A stretch of DNA of 64,000 bases from Myxococcota bacterium. Lineage in GTDB: Bacteria > Myxococcota_A > UBA9160 > SMWR01. Within the stretch, counting starts at the first letter, position 1, and every line of letters begins with the position of its first letter. The DNA lies in NCBI GenBank assembly GCA_022447545.1, contig JAKVBI010000010.1, positions 1 through 64,000 of the forward strand, given 5' to 3'. The translations under genes were made by a program, and so were the position numbers. Below are positions 46,539-54,824 of this stretch, piece after piece. Under the pieces are notes generated by a model. It had not been told where the DNA came from and ran no database searches. It saw nothing but the letters and a program-made list of their open reading frames with translations.

Positions 46539-47378
46539 TCATTCGGGCACCAGGGCGATGATGCGCAAGGGGGCTCCGCTACCTCCGCGGATCTTCATGG
46601 GAAGGGCCACCACCAGGGCCCCGGTCGCGGGAAGAAGTTCGAGGTTCGCAACGTTTTCGAAGGCGGGTATGCCGTGGGAGAAGAGTTCGACGTGACTTCC
46701 GAATTGCGTCGATGAGCCCGGGTCGATGCTCGCGGTATCCAGCCCGATGGCGGCGATCTTTCGCTCTTGGGCGAGCCAGCGCGCCGCTTCGGGGGCGAGG
46801 CCTGGGAAGCGAAGTTTTGAGACCGCTTCGACTCCACGCTGATCGGTGCCTAGGTAGAGACTGCGATCGGGCCATTGCCCAGAGAATCCGGTTCTCAGCA
46901 GGAGGATCGACCCTCTTGGAATGAGCCCATGGTCCTTCTCCCAGCGACGGAGTTCTTCGGTCCCCACCTGGTGGTCGGGGTTGTCTCGACACGCATCGGA
47001 GACATCGACGACCACGGCGGGTGCCACGAGTCGGTCCAGTCCGATGGCATCGACGCTTTCGCCTCCCTCCCAAAAATGAATGGGAGCATCCACGTGGGTT
47101 CCGCCGTGCTCGGCACCTCGAAAGCGATGGGCTTCGTAGTAGTAGCCCCCATCGGTGACGCCGGCTGTTCCCCGTTCGAGCACGAACCCTTCTTCGGTGG
47201 GCCAGTACACGGTCTCGCTGTCGAAGGCATGGGTGAGGTCTACGATGCGAGTCGGGGGCCATGGCCCTTGCCTGGTGGCGACGGATCCCGCACATCCCAC
47301 CATCGCCAGCAGGGGCGGAACCCAGATGGGCCAGGCCCAAGGAGCGCGCTTTCTTCGCGTGAACATTCGTCGCCTCAT
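46539..47378 (-). CDS. Cyclase-family (kynurenine formamidase-like) hydrolase, probable lipoprotein
   Basis: 279 residues from an ATG at 47378, five bases after GGAG. The N-terminus is a basic, hydrophobic signal ending at a lipobox-like MVGC; the -3 Met is unusual, so lipidation is likely but unproven. The cyclase signature HGGTHVDAPIHF supplies the metal ligands, and later IGLDTASIDPG is also typical. Such enzymes hydrolyse formamides or cyclic substrates with Mn or Zn. Export of a cyclase-family enzyme is uncommon. Convergent with the phosphatase-like gene. Confidence 0.88.
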   Translation of the reverse strand: MRRRMFTRRKRAPWAWPIWVPPLLAMVGCAGSVATRQGPWPPTRIVDLTHAFDSETVYWPTEEGFVLERGTAGVTDGGYYYEAHRFRGAEHGGTHVDAPIHFWEGGESVDAIGLDRLVAPAVVVDVSDACRDNPDHQVGTEELRRWEKDHGLIPRGSILLLRTGFSGQWPDRSLYLGTDQRGVEAVSKLRFPGLAPEAARWLAQERKIAAIGLDTASIDPGSSTQFGSHVELFSHGIPAFENVANLELLPATGALVVALPMKIRGGSGAPLRIIALVPE

Positions 47379-47766
47379 CCCGTCTCCGACCTCCGGCGGG
47401 GTCCGCACCTCGCCACGGGGGTGCCATGACACCGGGGTGCCTCGCGATCGTCAAGGGAGGCAACGGGCTCGTGGGACCACGGTCGCCCCGCGGGAATCCA
47501 CCCATGCAGTCATGGCCACAATCTGCTGAAATAGGCCGCCTGAAGCCCAGGAGGGGCGTGGGTTTTTGGGCTCAGCGTGAATCGGCGAGGGCAGGGTTGC
47601 GTCGGATACGCTGACGGAGCTTTCAGGGAGGCGCTGGGTTTCACGGTCCAGGTGGAGACACATCCCAGATGGTTTGCGGTTCGGTCGATATCAGGGAACC
47701 CGGGCGAGTTCTGATTCTGAGAATGGGCTTTGCGAGGAATCGATCCCTCGTCGACGAGAGGTTCGG
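47379..47766. other. 388-base divergent intergenic region
   Basis: Lies between the cyclase-family gene (-) and mlaC-like gene (+). I see no coding frame with family similarity, no obvious promoter pair and no strong hairpin. Two overlapping short frames exist but have neither a ribosome site nor a recognisable product. Confidence 0.5.
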
Positions 47767-48444
47767 ATGAACGAAGGATACCAGCGGATGCGAAGGCTTC
47801 TGATGGTCGGGTGGATGGCTTTGGTGTGGGCTGGGGGTTCCATGGCACAGACCGAGTCGGTGTCGGGGCCTGTTTTGACGATCGACCACTTCCATACAGC
47901 GCTGACCGACATGGCGATGCGTGCCGACGAACTGGGCTACACCGGGCGCTTTCAGCGAATTCGCCCTGCTGTGGAAGAGACCTTTGATCTCGAATTCATG
48001 GCGCTCAAGTCCCTTGGGCGGGACGCGCGGAGCCTGAGTCCCGATCAGCGCTCGGAATGGATCGAAACCTTCAGTGACTTCGTGGCAGCCAACTGGGCAC
48101 GCCAGTTCGATGGCTGGTCCAACTATGAGTTCGAGAGTCAGGGGGTCGAGGACGCACCACGAGAGACCCGAATCGTGAAGACACGGCTGGTACGGCCGGA
48201 TGATGACGATGTCAAACTTCACTATCGCTTGCGTGAGGTGGCTCGCTCGGACGGAGAACCAGGGGAGGAAACGGGTTCTGGGGAGGAGAATACCTCTGGA
48301 AGCTCCTGGCGAATTATCGACGTCTATTCCAATGGGACTGTCAGCGAACTCGCCTTGAGACGCTCCGAGTTCTCGTCGCTGTTTGCTCGAGAGGGCTTCG
48401 ATTCGCTCATGAAAACCGTTCGCGCGAAAGTGGACTCGGAGTAG
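47767..48444 (+). CDS. MlaC-like phospholipid-binding protein (Ttg2D family)
   Basis: 225 residues with a signal peptide (MRRLLMVGWMALVWAGGSMAQ). MlaC is the periplasmic carrier moving phospholipids between outer and inner membranes. Visible motifs: FDLEFMALKSLGRD, LSPDQRSEWIETFSDFVAANW and the C-terminal SSWRIIDVYSNGTVSELALRRSEFSSL, which is the strand and helix signature of PF05494. GAGAGG lies five bases before the ATG at 47767; a second ATG at 47788 is possible. No mlaA, mlaD, mlaE or mlaF gene is adjacent, so it is an orphan here. A run of Asp residues (PDDDDV) is an insertion relative to the usual protein. Confidence 0.88.
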   Translation: MNEGYQRMRRLLMVGWMALVWAGGSMAQTESVSGPVLTIDHFHTALTDMAMRADELGYTGRFQRIRPAVEETFDLEFMALKSLGRDARSLSPDQRSEWIETFSDFVAANWARQFDGWSNYEFESQGVEDAPRETRIVKTRLVRPDDDDVKLHYRLREVARSDGEPGEETGSGEENTSGSSWRIIDVYSNGTVSELALRRSEFSSLFAREGFDSLMKTVRAKVDSE

Positions 48445-48565
48445 GCACGGGGCTTCGGGGTGAACCCCGCGCGTGGGCGCGTCAAGATCACAGTCACGAG
48501 TAGAATCACGATCACGAACAGGAAGGGCCAATGGATCAGACCGCGAATTCGAGTCGGAGATCGTC

Positions 48566-49321
48566 ATGGGGGCGCTGAGTGGGAAGGTGGCAATCGTCAC
48601 CGGAGCTGGCCAGGGAGTGGGGCGGGGAATTGCACTCGCTCTGGCTTCGGAGGGTTGCGCCATCGTGGTTGCAGGGCGGACCCAGGCCAAGCTCGTCGAT
48701 GTTTGCGGTGAGATCGAGGGGCGTGGGAGCAGGGCCCTGCCCGTTGTCTGCGACGTCGGCCACGGGGATCAGATCGAGGCGTGTCTCGAGGCGACACTTT
48801 CGGAGTTCGGAGGTGTGGACATCCTGATCAATAACGCTCAGGTGGTTCCGTTCGGAACGCTACTGGAACTCGATGAGAATGACTTTCAGCAGGGCTGGCA
48901 AACCGGTCCCCTGGCGACCTGGCGGTTCATGAAAGCCTGCCACCCGCACCTTCGCGAGGGGGGGTGCATCGTCAATTTGGGCACGGGTGCTGCGTTGCGA
49001 CCCGATCCCGTGGGGTATGGCGCCTATGCCGCCGTCAAGGAGGCGATCCGCAGCCTGACCCGAGCAGCTGCCGTGGAGTGGGGCCCGGACGGCATTCGGG
49101 TGAACGCGATCATTCCCCTGGCAACCTCCCCAGGGCTCGAGACCTGGATCCGAGAACGGCCCGAGGAGTCGTCAGCTTTTTTGGCAACGGTTCCGCTGGG
49201 GCGTCCCGGAGAACTCGAGGCGGACATTGGGCGAGCCGTGGTCATGCTCGTGGGCCCCGACTCTGCGTATATTACGGGTACGACCTTGATGCTCGATGGT
49301 GGCCAGGCCTATCTGCGATGA
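48566..49321 (+). CDS. Short-chain dehydrogenase/reductase
   Basis: 251 residues from an ATG at 48566 with GGAG six bases upstream; the frame extends to 48473 in a low-complexity leader. The cofactor loop is TGAGQGVG, the NNAG motif reads INNAQV (Gly to Gln), and the catalytic YxxxK is YAAVK with a Gly-rich NLGTGAAL in place of the Ser strand. Whether the Ser is shifted or lost is unclear, so activity is uncertain. The end ITGTTLMLDGGQAY is normal. The stop overlaps a possible start of the DUF427 gene (ATGA). Confidence 0.9.
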   Translation: MGALSGKVAIVTGAGQGVGRGIALALASEGCAIVVAGRTQAKLVDVCGEIEGRGSRALPVVCDVGHGDQIEACLEATLSEFGGVDILINNAQVVPFGTLLELDENDFQQGWQTGPLATWRFMKACHPHLREGGCIVNLGTGAALRPDPVGYGAYAAVKEAIRSLTRAAAVEWGPDGIRVNAIIPLATSPGLETWIRERPEESSAFLATVPLGRPGELEADIGRAVVMLVGPDSAYITGTTLMLDGGQAYLR

Positions 49322-49350
49322 ATCGGGGCCACAACGAACTGGGAGTGGAC

Positions 49351-49632
49351 ATGCAAGCTGTCTGGAATGGGGTGGTGATCGCATCCAGTACCGACACCCT
49401 GGTGGTCGAAGGGAATCACTATTTTCCCATGGACAGTGTTCTGCGCGAGTACGTCCGCAAATCCGATACGCGGAGCGTGTGTGCTTGGAAGGGGACCGCC
49501 AGCTATTTCGATGTTGTCGTTGAAGGGGAAGTGAACCGTGATGCGGCCTGGTACTACCCCTCGCCTCTGCCAGAAGCCGGTCACATCGCCGGTCGTGTCG
49601 CGTTCTGGCGAGGGGTGAACGTCGGCCCCTGA
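49351..49632 (+). CDS. DUF427 domain protein
   Basis: 93 residues, the exact size of single-domain DUF427 proteins. The sequence opens MQAVWNGVVIASSTDTLVVE and carries GNHYFPMDSV, CAWKGTASYF and AAWYYPSPLPEA, all family hallmarks. GGAG lies about six bases before the ATG at 49351. An alternative ATG at 49318 overlaps the SDR stop and would add 11 residues outside the domain. Function of DUF427 is not established; its Cys-Trp-Lys-Gly segment is a candidate active site. Confidence 0.92.
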   Translation: MQAVWNGVVIASSTDTLVVEGNHYFPMDSVLREYVRKSDTRSVCAWKGTASYFDVVVEGEVNRDAAWYYPSPLPEAGHIAGRVAFWRGVNVGP

Positions 49633-49648
49633 AGGGTGAGGACGGACG

Positions 49649-50101
49649 TCACGTTCTGGCGGCGTCGACACGTTTCTGCCATTTCTGGACCATCTTGCCG
49701 AAGTGGTTGGGGTTGTAGATGTCCTCCTCGTAGGACCACTTCATGTCTCCGGCGTACTTGAGGAGCGTGAAGTTGTATTCCTGATGAAGGCTGCCATCCC
49801 CCGGATCCCTCATGCGGTTCCAGACCTGACAGACCACCCATCCCCGCTCTTCGTCGATGATGTACCACTCGATGGGAAAGAAGGTCATCTGGTCATTGGG
49901 CGGGCTGGTCATGGTCTTTTTGATCCAGTTGTAGATGGCCTCGCGTCCGCCGAAGGTCCCGAAGAGGTGCTCCACGTAGGTGGCGTCCTCGGTGAACAGA
50001 TCGGCCCAGGGGCGCCAGTCCCCGCTGGTCCCTGCTGTCAGAGCGGTCTTCTGGTAATGGTCGAAGGCCTCCTCGATCTCGGCGCGGCTCCATTTGCCCA
50101 T
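49649..50101 (-). CDS. Nuclear transport factor 2 / SnoaL-like protein
   Basis: 150 residues with a cone-like alpha+beta fold pattern: helix IEEAFDHYQKTA, then WADLFTEDATYVEHLFGTFGGREAIYNWI, and a series of strands including PIEWYIIDEERGWVVCQVW. These are typical of SnoaL-like isomerases or small-molecule binders. GGGAGCAAACC precedes the ATG. It converges on DUF427 with a 16-base gap. No catalytic residue is certain. Confidence 0.87.
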   Translation of the reverse strand: MGKWSRAEIEEAFDHYQKTALTAGTSGDWRPWADLFTEDATYVEHLFGTFGGREAIYNWIKKTMTSPPNDQMTFFPIEWYIIDEERGWVVCQVWNRMRDPGDGSLHQEYNFTLLKYAGDMKWSYEEDIYNPNHFGKMVQKWQKRVDAART

Positions 50102-50432
50102 GGTTTGCTCCCTTTCGGCGATGGGGTGTGTGTAGCGCCGCAGCTTATCGGGAGCCCTGAGGTGGAGCCACCGGCAATGGATGGGCTCCCTCGACCCGAG
50201 AGAAACGATGGAGCCCCTCGGCGGATCCCGGGGCCGAGGGGCTGAGAGAAGGGGGCCCTTCCCCTATCTGGGGGGCGGAATATCTGACGACGAGCGGTGC
50301 TTGCGGGAATCGACTTTATTTGGATCGTGAGTTCGGGTTATGCTTCGGGCCGAGATGGGTCGGTCGGTTGCTGTTTTGCGACTGTGCTCGGGCACTTCGG
50401 GCGCATCCGGACCCAGGGAGATCTCACGACTG
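50102..50432. other. 331-base intergenic region with a 10-bp inverted repeat
   Basis: Lies between the SnoaL-like gene (-) and the OmpW-like gene (+), both leading away from it. It contains perfect arms AGCCCCTCGG (50212-50221) and CCGAGGGGCT (50234-50243) with a 12-base loop and no U-run, so an operator or mRNA leader hairpin is as likely as a terminator. No coding sequence is recognised. Confidence 0.5.
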
Positions 50433-51254
50433 ATGCAACTCCGAGCCAGGTTTTATAAAGCCCTGGGATCCATGGCCGCGTGCCTTCTGCTGGGTTCGAC
50501 CGCTTCCTTCGCCGAGGACGAAGCTCCGCCCGATTTTGCCCGGCCGGGCTGGTATGCGGGCCTCGGGGCGACTTTCTTCAATCCCAAGGGTGACGTGTTG
50601 CCCGTGGGGTCTTCCGGGGTGACGAATCTGGAAGTGGATCAGGGAATCGGGCTGAATGCTCAGGTGGGTTACCGCTTGTTTAGGAACCTTGCCGTCGAGC
50701 TTCAGGCCCGTTACGCGCCATCCATCGACAGTTCATCCTCGTACGGCAAGCCTGTCATCGTCTGCGCTGATCCGCAGAGCGAACGCTGCACGCTGGATGA
50801 TCTGAACAATGATTCGGTGGATGGAGTCACAAACGACACCCGATCGATCAGTGATGAAGTGCAGCGCACCACCGATCTGCTTCTCGTGACCGCCAATGTG
50901 AAGATTCCGCTTCTGACCGGGCGATTTCAGCCGTTCGTAACCGGTGGTGTGGGCTTTTACTACGACAGCTCGACCGAGCAGCCTGCCAACATCGGAAGCC
51001 GGGTCACGGGGGAGCTGCAGGATGCGGTTTTCCAGCAGGTGAACTCTCCCACGCTGAATGATATTCCGGGGCTCGCACTCGACGAGTTCGGATTCGCGGC
51101 CCAGGTGGGAGGGGGCGTGGACCTCTACTTCACGGACACATTCCTGCTCAGCTTCGATGCCACGTGGGTCAGTCCGAGTGGGATGGAGGGGCTCCCCATC
51201 GACGATCCCACGTTCCTGCTCATCGGACTCGGGTTTCAGTACCGCTTCCATTGA
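50433..51254 (+). CDS. OmpW-like outer-membrane beta-barrel protein
   Basis: 273 residues with a signal peptide (MQLRARFYKALGSMAACLLLGSTASFAED). The mature part shows alternating beta-strands with aromatic girdles: GWYAGLGATFF, LNAQVGYRLFRNLAVELQARY, FQPFVTGGVGFYY, and the terminal LLIGLGFQYRFH ending in an aromatic-rich strand and His. This is the OmpW/OmpA-like eight-stranded barrel pattern. A loop with two Cys (IVCADPQSERC) may form a disulfide. The start at 50433 lies 12 bases after GGGAG; upstream in-frame starts to 50340 are less likely. Role is passage or binding of small hydrophobic molecules. Confidence 0.86.
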   Translation: MQLRARFYKALGSMAACLLLGSTASFAEDEAPPDFARPGWYAGLGATFFNPKGDVLPVGSSGVTNLEVDQGIGLNAQVGYRLFRNLAVELQARYAPSIDSSSSYGKPVIVCADPQSERCTLDDLNNDSVDGVTNDTRSISDEVQRTTDLLLVTANVKIPLLTGRFQPFVTGGVGFYYDSSTEQPANIGSRVTGELQDAVFQQVNSPTLNDIPGLALDEFGFAAQVGGGVDLYFTDTFLLSFDATWVSPSGMEGLPIDDPTFLLIGLGFQYRFH

Positions 51255-51273
51255 GAGGTCCCTAGGGCCTCTC
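51253..51273. terminator. Short hairpin between convergent genes
   Basis: GAGAGG at 51253-51258 pairs with CCTCTC at 51268-51273; a CCC/GGG inner pair extends it with a single bulge. It begins in the OmpW-like stop codon and sits before the end of the hydratase gene. There is no U-run, so a weak or Rho-assisted terminator is the most that can be claimed. Confidence 0.35.
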
Positions 51274-51281
51274 TCGCTCGC

Positions 51282-52325
51282 TCACGCTTGCCCGGGATTG
51301 CCTCCGTAGCGTAGGAGCGTGAAGAGGTTCGTTCCCACGATGTCCCCGTCCTGGTTGTAGAAGGTCGAGAGGTTCGTCTGGAAGTAACCCGGGCCGAGCT
51401 TGGTGGTCTTGAGGGGGGAGCAGTTCACCACCTCGTTGGTTTGGTAGATGAGGTCCCCGGGTCGCACGGGCTTGCCATAGGTTTGTACGGAGCCCTGGGC
51501 AATGGTGTCCGTGGTGCCGGGAGGGTTGGGGATGCCTCCGCCACTGGAAGCCGGCTCCTTCGGGGGCCAGGGCTTGCGATCGGTGCAATCGGCATCGGGG
51601 GCCTCGAAGTCCACGCCCTGATGGCCCCCCCGAGCCATGGTCCAGGTGATCAGCCCCATGGGGGGTGCAATCACGCCTCCGTGCCGGCTTCCTCGGGAGT
51701 AGTCGCCGTCGAGATAGAGGGGGTTCACGTCTTCGACCATGTCGCACCAGTACATGATCTGCACTTCACTCACCGGGTACCCACCCGGGGAGCGCGGGCT
51801 TTCGTTTCCCAGCCACTCCTGTGCGAAGGGGGGAATCTCGGGGTGGGGTTCGATCTGGGGTTTCGCGAGACCTTTCAATGGAGTCACGGGGCCGTTTTCT
51901 CGAGACGGCATGGCCAGGGTGGCGGTGGCTGCTGCTGCGACGCCGATGTGGTTGGTTGCCGTGATTTCGAGCGCAACACGATGGTCGTCGCCGACCCGAG
52001 TCTTGTCTGTGACTCGGCCCTCGATCCGCGCGATGTCACCGGGGCAGAGTTGGTCGATCATCTGCAGGGAGGTTTCGCGAAAATCGCTTTCGGGTCCGCA
52101 CCAATCGGTGACGAAGCGACCGAATAGGGCCTGTTCGAACATGGTGTTTACGAACATGTCGCGGTTGCCGACCTGTTTCGAGTAGGCAGCGTTGTGGTGA
52201 TAGGGCATGAGGTCGCGGGTGCCGCAGACCGCCAGGGTGAGGGTTTTGATGGTGATGGGGAAGTCGAGGGTTGGGAGCGATTGTCCCACCTCCACATCCT
52301 CCCAGTACACGAAATCGACATCCAT
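51282..52325 (-). CDS. MaoC-like double-hotdog hydratase
   Basis: 347 residues from an ATG at 52325 (GGAG about eleven bases upstream; the frame opens at 52385). The N-terminal half looks like an N-terminal MaoC-type hotdog (YWEDVEVGQSLPTLDFPITIKTL), with a long central linker. The C-terminal half contains MYWCDMVEDVNPLYLDGDYSRGSRHGG, the R-hydratase region, and ends with strands such as NEVVNCSPLK. The Asp and Asn-Pro-Leu positions match MaoC sequences, although the catalytic Asp/His pair is not fully canonical. It is the last gene of a three-gene - strand run with two acyl-CoA dehydrogenases, so enoyl-CoA hydration is the expected reaction. Confidence 0.87.
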   Translation of the reverse strand: MDVDFVYWEDVEVGQSLPTLDFPITIKTLTLAVCGTRDLMPYHHNAAYSKQVGNRDMFVNTMFEQALFGRFVTDWCGPESDFRETSLQMIDQLCPGDIARIEGRVTDKTRVGDDHRVALEITATNHIGVAAAATATLAMPSRENGPVTPLKGLAKPQIEPHPEIPPFAQEWLGNESPRSPGGYPVSEVQIMYWCDMVEDVNPLYLDGDYSRGSRHGGVIAPPMGLITWTMARGGHQGVDFEAPDADCTDRKPWPPKEPASSGGGIPNPPGTTDTIAQGSVQTYGKPVRPGDLIYQTNEVVNCSPLKTTKLGPGYFQTNLSTFYNQDGDIVGTNLFTLLRYGGNPGQA

Positions 52326-52347
52326 GTTCGATGGTTCTCCGGTCGTT

Positions 52348-53481
52348 TCAGTCTTTGGGAAGGCCGAGAATCCGCTCGGCCACAATGTTGCGTTGAATGT
52401 TCGGGCTTCCGCCGCCGATGATCGTGCCGTGCCAGTTGAGGGCCGCCCGTTGCCAGGGGCCTTCTTCCAGGCCCGCGGTTCCCAGGATTTCGAGGGAGAG
52501 TTCGCTCATCTCGAATTCGAGTTCGCCGCGCAACAACTTGTTGAGAGAGGTTTCGCTCGAGGGAGCACTTCCTTCGAGCCTCGCGCTCAGGTGCCGCAAC
52601 TCATTCAGGCGCATGGCCTCGATGCGGGCCTCGAATCGAGCGAGTCTACGGCGAACGGTCGGGTCTGCGGATGCGGGTTTGCCCTTGCGTTGCGCGGTTC
52701 TGGCAAGCTCGATCAGGCGGTCGAGATGGTCAGATTTTTCGGTGGATTCCGAGATGCCAATGCGTTCGTTGGCCAGTGCGGCCATGGTCACGAGCCAGCC
52801 CTGTCCTTCTTCTCCCAGGCGATTGTCCACGGGAACGCGCACGTTGTCGAAGAAGACCTGATTGAAGCTGGTTACGCCAGAGAGGTTGGGGATGGGCCGA
52901 ACCTCGATGCCCGGCGAGTTCATGGGGACGAGGAGACACGTGATGCCGCGGTATTTTCGCGCATCGGGGTCCGTTCTCACCATCATGTAGATCCACTTGG
53001 CCTCGTGAGCGAGAGTGGTCCAGATTTTCTGTCCGGTGACACGATATTCGTCGCCTTCGAGGACTGCCCGGCATTGAAGCGACGCCAGGTCGCTGCCGTG
53101 GTCCGGTTCGGAGTAGCCAGTGCACCACGACGACGTGCCCGCGAGAAGGTCGGGAAGAAACCGAGCTTTCTGTTCGGGGGTGCCGTGGGCGATCAGTGCC
53201 GGACCGACCCAGGTCAGGCCCATGAAGTCGCTTCCGAGAGGGGGCGCGTTTCGAGTCGCCATCTCCTGTTTCAGGATGAACTGTTCCATCAGGGTTCCGG
53301 CGGCTCCGCCGTCTTCTTCGGGCCACGCGAATCCGATCCAGCGCTTCTCTCGAAGTGCCGCGTGCCAGGATTCGAGAAAATCGGGGTCCTCGTGCGATGC
53401 GTCGTCGGGTAGGTGTTTGTCCAGGAAGCGCCGAACTTCGCTGCGAAATGCGGTTTCGTCAGGGGAGAGGTCGAAGTTCAT
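52348..53481 (-). CDS. Acyl-CoA dehydrogenase (FadE-like), subunit 1
   Basis: 377 residues from an ATG at 53481, which overlaps the upstream stop as ATGA; GAGGA lies five bases upstream. It oxidises acyl-CoA to 2-enoyl-CoA with FAD. Motifs: RFLDKHLPDD, WPEEDGG, WCTGYSEPDHGSDLASLQC (the family's FAD/substrate loop), and the terminal IIGGGSPNIQRNIVAERILG. The gene is paired with a second dehydrogenase, an arrangement known for heteromeric FadE pairs in sterol and bile-acid side-chain degradation; in those pairs only one subunit is fully catalytic. Which one is active here was not determined. Confidence 0.94.
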   Translation of the reverse strand: MNFDLSPDETAFRSEVRRFLDKHLPDDASHEDPDFLESWHAALREKRWIGFAWPEEDGGAAGTLMEQFILKQEMATRNAPPLGSDFMGLTWVGPALIAHGTPEQKARFLPDLLAGTSSWCTGYSEPDHGSDLASLQCRAVLEGDEYRVTGQKIWTTLAHEAKWIYMMVRTDPDARKYRGITCLLVPMNSPGIEVRPIPNLSGVTSFNQVFFDNVRVPVDNRLGEEGQGWLVTMAALANERIGISESTEKSDHLDRLIELARTAQRKGKPASADPTVRRRLARFEARIEAMRLNELRHLSARLEGSAPSSETSLNKLLRGELEFEMSELSLEILGTAGLEEGPWQRAALNWHGTIIGGGSPNIQRNIVAERILGLPKD

Positions 53482-54608
53482 CGGAGTCCTCGGAGGGCAG
53501 CCAAGCGGTCTGCGTGGTGGTCCGCATCGCCGAACATGGGGCGGAACCACTTCGATCGCTTGAGGTAGAGCTGTGCGTCGTACTCCATCGTGTATCCGAC
53601 GGCTCCATGGAGTTGCACGCAGTCGACGCCGATCCGTGTGAACGCATCGGATGCGTAGAGTTTTGCAAGGGACGAATATCGCGGTGTTTCAGCCGGTGAT
53701 CCCTCCAGGCTCCACGCCGCGTAGTAGAGCAGGCTCTTGATCGATTCGATGTCGACATGCATCTCGGCAAGCGGGTGCTTGACGCCCTGGAAATGCCCGA
53801 TCGGTTGTCCGAATTGAACTCGGTCCTTGGCGTATTGAACGGTGATCGCCAACACAGCTTCCGCAGATCCCACGGCCTCAGCTGTGGCGGCGACGGCGCC
53901 CTGGTCCATCAGGCGTTCGACGGCCGGCCATGCTTGATGGGGGGCTCCGAGCATGGCTTCCGGTGCGATCTGGACCCCGTCGAGTTTCAGTCGGCCCATG
54001 CTTTTCGTGGAGTCGAGACACGGAACCTTTTCGGTGTGAACGCCTGGAGCCCCTCTGTCTACGATCGCAAGGGAGATCTCCTCGTCGTTCTCACCCGTTC
54101 GAAACGCGGTGACGAAAAAGTCGGCGCGGTCGATGTCACAGATGAAGCTCTTCTCTCCATGGATTCGCCAGTGGCTTCCGTCGGCCTCGCCACGCGCCTG
54201 GAGGGCGCTGGGAACCAGGTGGTCGCTCGGTTCGAGGATCGCGATGGAGCCCACCCGGCTGCCATCTGCGAGTGAGGGGAGCCACCGGCTGCGCTGATCT
54301 GGGGTTCCGTGATCGAGGATGGCCGTCGAGGCGAGGGTGGTGGACAGCAGGGGCGAGGGAAGCAGGCTCCGGCCGGTTTCTTCGAACAACACCGTCAACT
54401 CGACCCAGCCAAGCCCGGCGCCTCCATGGGTTTCGGGGATTGTGAGTCCGAGCCAGCCCAGTTCTGCCAGTTCTCGCCAGAATTCTAGCGACATCCCCGG
54501 GTCGGACTCGATCCAGTTGCGGACGTGAGGGATGGATGCGCGCTCGTCGAGAAACTTTCGCACAGAGTCACGCAGGAACTGTTGCTCCTCAGTGAATCCG
54601 AAATTCAT
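53478..54608 (-). CDS. Acyl-CoA dehydrogenase (FadE-like), subunit 2
   Basis: 376 residues with GGGAGG upstream of the ATG. Motifs: MNFGFTEEQQFLRDSVRKFL, LGLTIPETHGGAGLGW, SIAILEPSDH (a shortened and altered version of the usual TEP.GSD loop), GVKHPLAEMHVDIES and the C-terminal VQLHGAVGYTMEYDAQLYLKR. The Q.HG.GYT.E block is the standard adenine/active-site helix. The TEP loop is unusual, as is common in the partner subunit of heterotetrameric FadE enzymes. Stop and next start overlap by four bases, strongly suggesting a fixed stoichiometric pair. Confidence 0.94.
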   Translation of the reverse strand: MNFGFTEEQQFLRDSVRKFLDERASIPHVRNWIESDPGMSLEFWRELAELGWLGLTIPETHGGAGLGWVELTVLFEETGRSLLPSPLLSTTLASTAILDHGTPDQRSRWLPSLADGSRVGSIAILEPSDHLVPSALQARGEADGSHWRIHGEKSFICDIDRADFFVTAFRTGENDEEISLAIVDRGAPGVHTEKVPCLDSTKSMGRLKLDGVQIAPEAMLGAPHQAWPAVERLMDQGAVAATAEAVGSAEAVLAITVQYAKDRVQFGQPIGHFQGVKHPLAEMHVDIESIKSLLYYAAWSLEGSPAETPRYSSLAKLYASDAFTRIGVDCVQLHGAVGYTMEYDAQLYLKRSKWFRPMFGDADHHADRLAALRGLR

Positions 54609-54824
54609 GCGCAGCCTCCCTCGCTCCTCGGCACGGTGCGTATGGTACTATGGCGCGCCTGAGAGGGGTTGGCGATCTGGTTGGCTCTCGCGTTGGCGAT
54701 CGAACTGGCCGCTCGTCGGGCCTGTATTGGGTATGAGATATTGGGATGAGAATGAGAGGCAGGGCGCCGCGGTTCCACGGGGATCCGGGTGTTTCGTTGT
54801 GATTTGAGGGATCAGGAGTTTTCC

